From contig DAOTTY010000289.1 in assembly GCA_034437575.1 (NCBI GenBank), forward strand, positions 1-64,000: a stretch of 64,000 nt of DNA, written 5' to 3'. Position 1 is the first letter of the stretch. Each line of letters starts with the position of its first letter. The notes below the pieces were generated by a model. That model did not search any database. It was not told the origin of the DNA and saw nothing but the letters and a program-made list of their open reading frames with translations. Origin of the DNA: DAOTTY01 sp034437575 (lineage in GTDB: Bacteria > Chloroflexota > Anaerolineae > Aggregatilineales > Phototrophicaceae). The position numbers and the translations under genes are program-made. Below are positions 61,044-64,000 of this stretch, piece by piece.

Positions 61044-63299
61044 TTAGTCTCGAGTAGGGTCGGGTGCGTCTTCTCGATTGAGGCGGATGCTCACTTGTGG
61101 GACGCGAAGGGCTTCACCCACCTCACGGACTGCGGCGTGCAAAATTTCGTTAACGTCAGCCTGGGCTGTTAGCTTAGCAGATATTTCGTTAACCAGGCGT
61201 TCACGCTGGGTAGCCAGTTGGGTTTGCTCGAACAAGCGGGCATTGTCCAGGCTAAAGGCCAGCCGCTCAACCAGGTTTTCGGCCAGTTGCAGCTTATTGC
61301 TATCGTAGTCGGCGGCGGGTAGTTCCCAGGCCACCACCCCGATGATTTCGCCGCGCATCCGCAGCGGCACGGCAATAGGTATGGTATCGCGGGCGGTGAT
61401 GTCCCCAACGATAGCTTTGCCCTGGCTGGTCGCTCGCTCCCGCAGGCTTTCCATGTCAGCGTCCGTTTCTATACCAACCTGTTTGGACATACGCTGCGTT
61501 TTTTGGTCGTACATGTAGTCTTGCCAGGAGCGGATGGTTTCTGCCCTGGCAGTTTGCTGTGAGGAACGAATGCGGCGGATGGATTCCTGATAAAGGCGGG
61601 CATTTTCAATGGCGACGGCGATCTGGTCGGCCATGATTTGCAGCACCGTCACCTGATCTTTGTCGAAGGTGGCGTTTTCACGGCTTTGCACATCCAGCGC
61701 GCCGATGATTTCGTTGCCCACGCGCAGCGGGAGGGCCAGTTCGGCGCGGGTGTCTGGCAGGAATTCGTTGCGGCGGTGGACTTCGCTGGTGTTGGCATCA
61801 CGGGCGATGATGACTTCCCCCTGCGAGGTCACCTGCCCAATCACGCTGATGCTGCCCACGGCAAGGCGGTGGCCCCGGCTAAGGAGCTGCTTGCCCACAT
61901 CACCCGTGCTGGCCCGCAAGATGGCGTAACGATTGTCCCTATCCAGCAGGAAGATTTGCGCGTGATAGATGTTCGAGAAGCGGTCAACAATCAGGGCGAC
62001 AACATCGTCCATTAAGCGGTTCAGGTCACGCTGGGTGACGGCCACATGGCTGATTTCCTGCGTGGTTTCCACGTCGCGGGTGCGCCGGTTGATGCGGGCT
62101 TGCAGGTCTTGCACGACGGTTTGCTGTTGCTGGCGCATGTCCACAAAGGTCTGGGCCAGGTCACCAAATTCGTCGGTGCGGTTGATTTCTGGCAGCGGGA
62201 CATCGAAGTTGCCAGCGATAACGCCCTGCATAGCCTGGCGCAGGCTGTCGATGGGTTCGGTCAGGTAGCGCCCATACAAAAACACGAGGCTAATCACGGT
62301 GATGGCGACCACCCCCGTCGCAATCGCAAACCCACCGGCAAAAAAGTAAGCCTGAATCTGGCGGACGATGCCCGCCGTCGGCACCTGCGTCACAAGGATA
62401 AACGGGGTTTCCTGGATGTTGGTGTAATAACCGATGACTTCCTCACCGGTGCCGCCGTCAAGTCGATAGCGGCTAAACCCGGTAATGCCGCTGCGGGCAC
62501 GTTCAACGGCGATACTCTCCTGTGAGCGGGCAATGGCCTCGGTGTTCGCGCTCAGCCCAATCTGGATGCCATCTGGCGTTTGTAAAAAGCTGTAGGCGTC
62601 GTAGGTTTGGTCGTTAAAGCTAATGCGCGGGTTGATAACCGTTGCAATGTTTACCGTAGCGACCAGATAGCCAATGCTGTTCTCACTACCGCGCAGGTTC
62701 ACAGCCTGCACAATCTCGATATTGGCACCATCGCGGGGGGTAACGACCATCACTTGCTGGGTCATGGGCGCAGTGACCTGGGCAGCGGTAATGCGGCGGT
62801 AAGCTGCTGACGCGGATGCGTCGGCGCGGGTGTCAAACGTTTCAATGACAGAAACGTTGTCATCTGCAACGGCGGCCACAATCATACCGTTGCGGTCTAG
62901 CAGTTGGAGGCTGCTGAACAAGCGTGTAGTTGGGGTGTTGAGCAGTTCCGCAGTGAGCAGGTCACGGGCGTCGTCAACACTCGTCGTGGGCAAGCTGGGC
63001 GCGGTTTGCGTGTTGTTCAGCAGCAGCCCCACTAGCATTCGATTGGTGTCTGGCGCGGTTGAAAAGGTCATCAGTGTATCAGACGCGATGGCAAACACGG
63101 ATGTCAGTTGTTGGCGCTGCTTTTGCCCCACCTGGCTCACGTAGGATTCAATATTGCTGCGGTCAATATCCTGGCGGCCAAACAAAAACAAGGCCCCCGT
63201 CATCAAAGTGGGCAGCGTTACGGCAATGATGAACCCCAGTGCCAGCCGCAGCCGGATGGGAAATGCACGGCGGGGGTGGCTTGCAGTGACCTGGCTCAT
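61044..63299 (-). CDS. Membrane sensor protein with dCACHE-like, HAMP and GAF domains, no kinase
   Basis: A 751-residue protein. Helix 1 (about 16-41), extracytoplasmic double-CACHE-like sensor (45-320, with LDRNGMIVAAVADDNV and FLQTPDGIQIGL), helix 2 (322-346), HAMP (347-398, YLTEPIDSLRQAMQGVIAGNF), GAF1 (425-585, FLLDRDNRYAILRASTGD, ALPLRVGNEIIGALDVQS), a shorter GAF2 (620-705, VPLRMRGEIIGVVAWELP), then the first part of a third (NEISAKLTAQADVNEILHAA) before the stop. No HisKA, HATPase, GGDEF, HD-GYP or methyl-accepting domain is present. ATG overlaps the upstream gene by 4 bases with GGAG 7 bases before; the giant kinase begins 27 bases later. It may be a receptor subunit acting through its partner. 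Confidence 0.88.
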   Translation of the reverse strand: MSQVTASHPRRAFPIRLRLALGFIIAVTLPTLMTGALFLFGRQDIDRSNIESYVSQVGQKQRQQLTSVFAIASDTLMTFSTAPDTNRMLVGLLLNNTQTAPSLPTTSVDDARDLLTAELLNTPTTRLFSSLQLLDRNGMIVAAVADDNVSVIETFDTRADASASAAYRRITAAQVTAPMTQQVMVVTPRDGANIEIVQAVNLRGSENSIGYLVATVNIATVINPRISFNDQTYDAYSFLQTPDGIQIGLSANTEAIARSQESIAVERARSGITGFSRYRLDGGTGEEVIGYYTNIQETPFILVTQVPTAGIVRQIQAYFFAGGFAIATGVVAITVISLVFLYGRYLTEPIDSLRQAMQGVIAGNFDVPLPEINRTDEFGDLAQTFVDMRQQQQTVVQDLQARINRRTRDVETTQEISHVAVTQRDLNRLMDDVVALIVDRFSNIYHAQIFLLDRDNRYAILRASTGDVGKQLLSRGHRLAVGSISVIGQVTSQGEVIIARDANTSEVHRRNEFLPDTRAELALPLRVGNEIIGALDVQSRENATFDKDQVTVLQIMADQIAVAIENARLYQESIRRIRSSQQTARAETIRSWQDYMYDQKTQRMSKQVGIETDADMESLRERATSQGKAIVGDITARDTIPIAVPLRMRGEIIGVVAWELPAADYDSNKLQLAENLVERLAFSLDNARLFEQTQLATQRERLVNEISAKLTAQADVNEILHAAVREVGEALRVPQVSIRLNREDAPDPTRD

Positions 63300-64000
63300 G
63301 TGCCGTCTCCGTTACTATTTGACTCGTGACCGTTGCGGTAGCCCGGCCCAGGCAGTACATTGCCGTCGGTGGGGATGCGCCTGGGTTCCACGAAGATTTG
63401 GGTTTGAATGGCCCCCAGCGTATCGTTGAAGTTGCTAACAGCCACGCTTAACAGCGTATCCACGTTAGTTGCCCCAATCAGCAGGTCGGCAACGGCGCTG
63501 GCTTTGCGTTCGCGGTCGGCCTGGGCGCGGGTTTGTTCTAGCAAACGGGTGCTTTCCAGCGCGCCCCCCAATCGGACGGCAATGGTGCGGGCCAGTTCCA
63601 TTTGCTTCTCCGTTACCGCCTGATCGACGGGAATCGAAAAGTTCATCGCGCCCAGCGTCTCTCCGCGCACTTGGATGGGCACGTTGATGAGTTTTTCGTC
63701 ATTTTCAAACGAAACGTAGACTTCACCGCGCTCCATTGCCCGCTGCATCGCCTCCGGGATTTCGTCTGCATAGCGAAGACCGCTGCCCTCCAGGTCAAAG
63801 CCGATGGCTTGCTGGCCGCGTTTGCTGATGTAATCGCTCCAGGTATGGCTGATAAGCTGCTGGCGCTGGGCCTGCAACGTGGAAAGCTGGCTTTGCAGGC
63901 GGTTGGTCATGGCGTCACGGTCGGTCAGGTCGGCGGTCAGCCGCTCAATGTGATTAAGCAGGTAGAGCAGGGTGCCAATTTCCGCTGCCAGTATTGTCAA
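63296..64000 (-). CDS. GAF-domain protein, 5' end outside the window
   Basis: The frame is open to the window edge (the codon there is TTG inside a longer reading frame), so the 234 visible residues are the C-terminal part. They hold a coiled-coil helix (HIERLTADLTDRDAMTNRL), a GAF-type core (SFENDEKLINVPIQVRGE, LGAMNFSIP), and a second GAF start (ADLLIGATNVDTLLSVAV) cut short before the stop, the same ending style as the next gene. The C-terminal 25 residues are Gly/Asn-rich. It is the first gene of the cluster that can be seen and is coupled to the next by a 4-base overlap. Confidence 0.75.
   Translation of the reverse strand: MTILAAEIGTLLYLLNHIERLTADLTDRDAMTNRLQSQLSTLQAQRQQLISHTWSDYISKRGQQAIGFDLEGSGLRYADEIPEAMQRAMERGEVYVSFENDEKLINVPIQVRGETLGAMNFSIPVDQAVTEKQMELARTIAVRLGGALESTRLLEQTRAQADRERKASAVADLLIGATNVDTLLSVAVSNFNDTLGAIQTQIFVEPRRIPTDGNVLPGPGYRNGHESNSNGDGT

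Noticed and set aside
61016..61044. Split gene: kinase-less receptor and giant kinase as one frameshifted gene
   Set aside because: The giant kinase has its own start, membrane helices and outside sensor after a 27-base gap, so a single protein would have two sensor heads. Separate genes are the simpler reading.

Overview
The window looks like a bacterial chromosome segment from the phylum Chloroflexota, probably the Anaerolineae. This placement is inferred from content, with no marker-gene phylogeny. The content behind it is: a GH57-type glycogen branching enzyme with a short-type alpha-glucan phosphorylase, several very long multi-GAF sensor proteins, NusA with an acidic and lysine-rich tail, two ClpC paralogues around an S1-domain protein, and tandem membrane glycosyltransferase-like proteins. 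Promoters are sigma-70-like, several with an extended -10. No tRNA, rRNA, CRISPR array, phage or insertion sequence was seen.

Layout. 1-2.8 kb: end of an ABC exporter, a DUF3124 lipoprotein, a DUF4386 membrane protein and an SDR-like protein. 2.8-6.0 kb (minus): two overlapping arrestin-fold-like genes, a multi-hairpin repeat and adenine deaminase. 6.2-14.1 kb: the translation/RNA operon nusA-rnpM-infB-rbfA-nrnA-truB-ribF, with a terminator between its promoter and nusA and no rimP in front. 14.1-15.8 kb: a receiver plus histidine kinase pair. 15.8-23.5 kb: glycogen metabolism (GH57 branching enzyme, glgA, glgC, a free-standing CBM48 protein on the opposite strand, alpha-glucan phosphorylase). 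23.7-30.4 kb: a single-domain receiver, then a minus-strand run of a TPR lytic transglycosylase, an unknown, a DEDDh exonuclease, a YyaL-like thioredoxin-domain protein and an unknown. 30.7-40.3 kb: a proteostasis block, ftsH, clpC-like 1, S1-domain protein, clpC 2, with a second copy of the multi-hairpin repeat between ftsH and clpC 1. 40.4-43.1 kb: an HhH membrane protein, a YtkA-like lipoprotein and a NapH/NosR-type ferredoxin. 43.1-64.0 kb (all minus): two related membrane glycosyltransferase-like genes downstream of a dense signalling cluster.

The strongest candidate for an undescribed system is that last cluster (48.0-64.0 kb). In transcription order it holds a GAF protein cut by the window edge, a dCACHE-like/HAMP/GAF sensor with no kinase, a 2936-residue histidine kinase with about eleven GAF-type modules, one PAS and two receivers, a threonine synthase fused to a C-terminal receiver domain, a receiver-histidine kinase, and a DMT/EamA transporter with a long soluble tail. 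There is no DNA-binding response regulator. The only effector domain joined to a receiver is a PLP enzyme of amino-acid biosynthesis, which suggests a phosphorelay acting directly on metabolism. The architecture is read from the sequence; the function is inference.

The second notable element is a roughly 163-bp dispersed repeat (3961-4123 and 32894-33055) built of five consecutive hairpins whose stems are mostly kept while loops differ.
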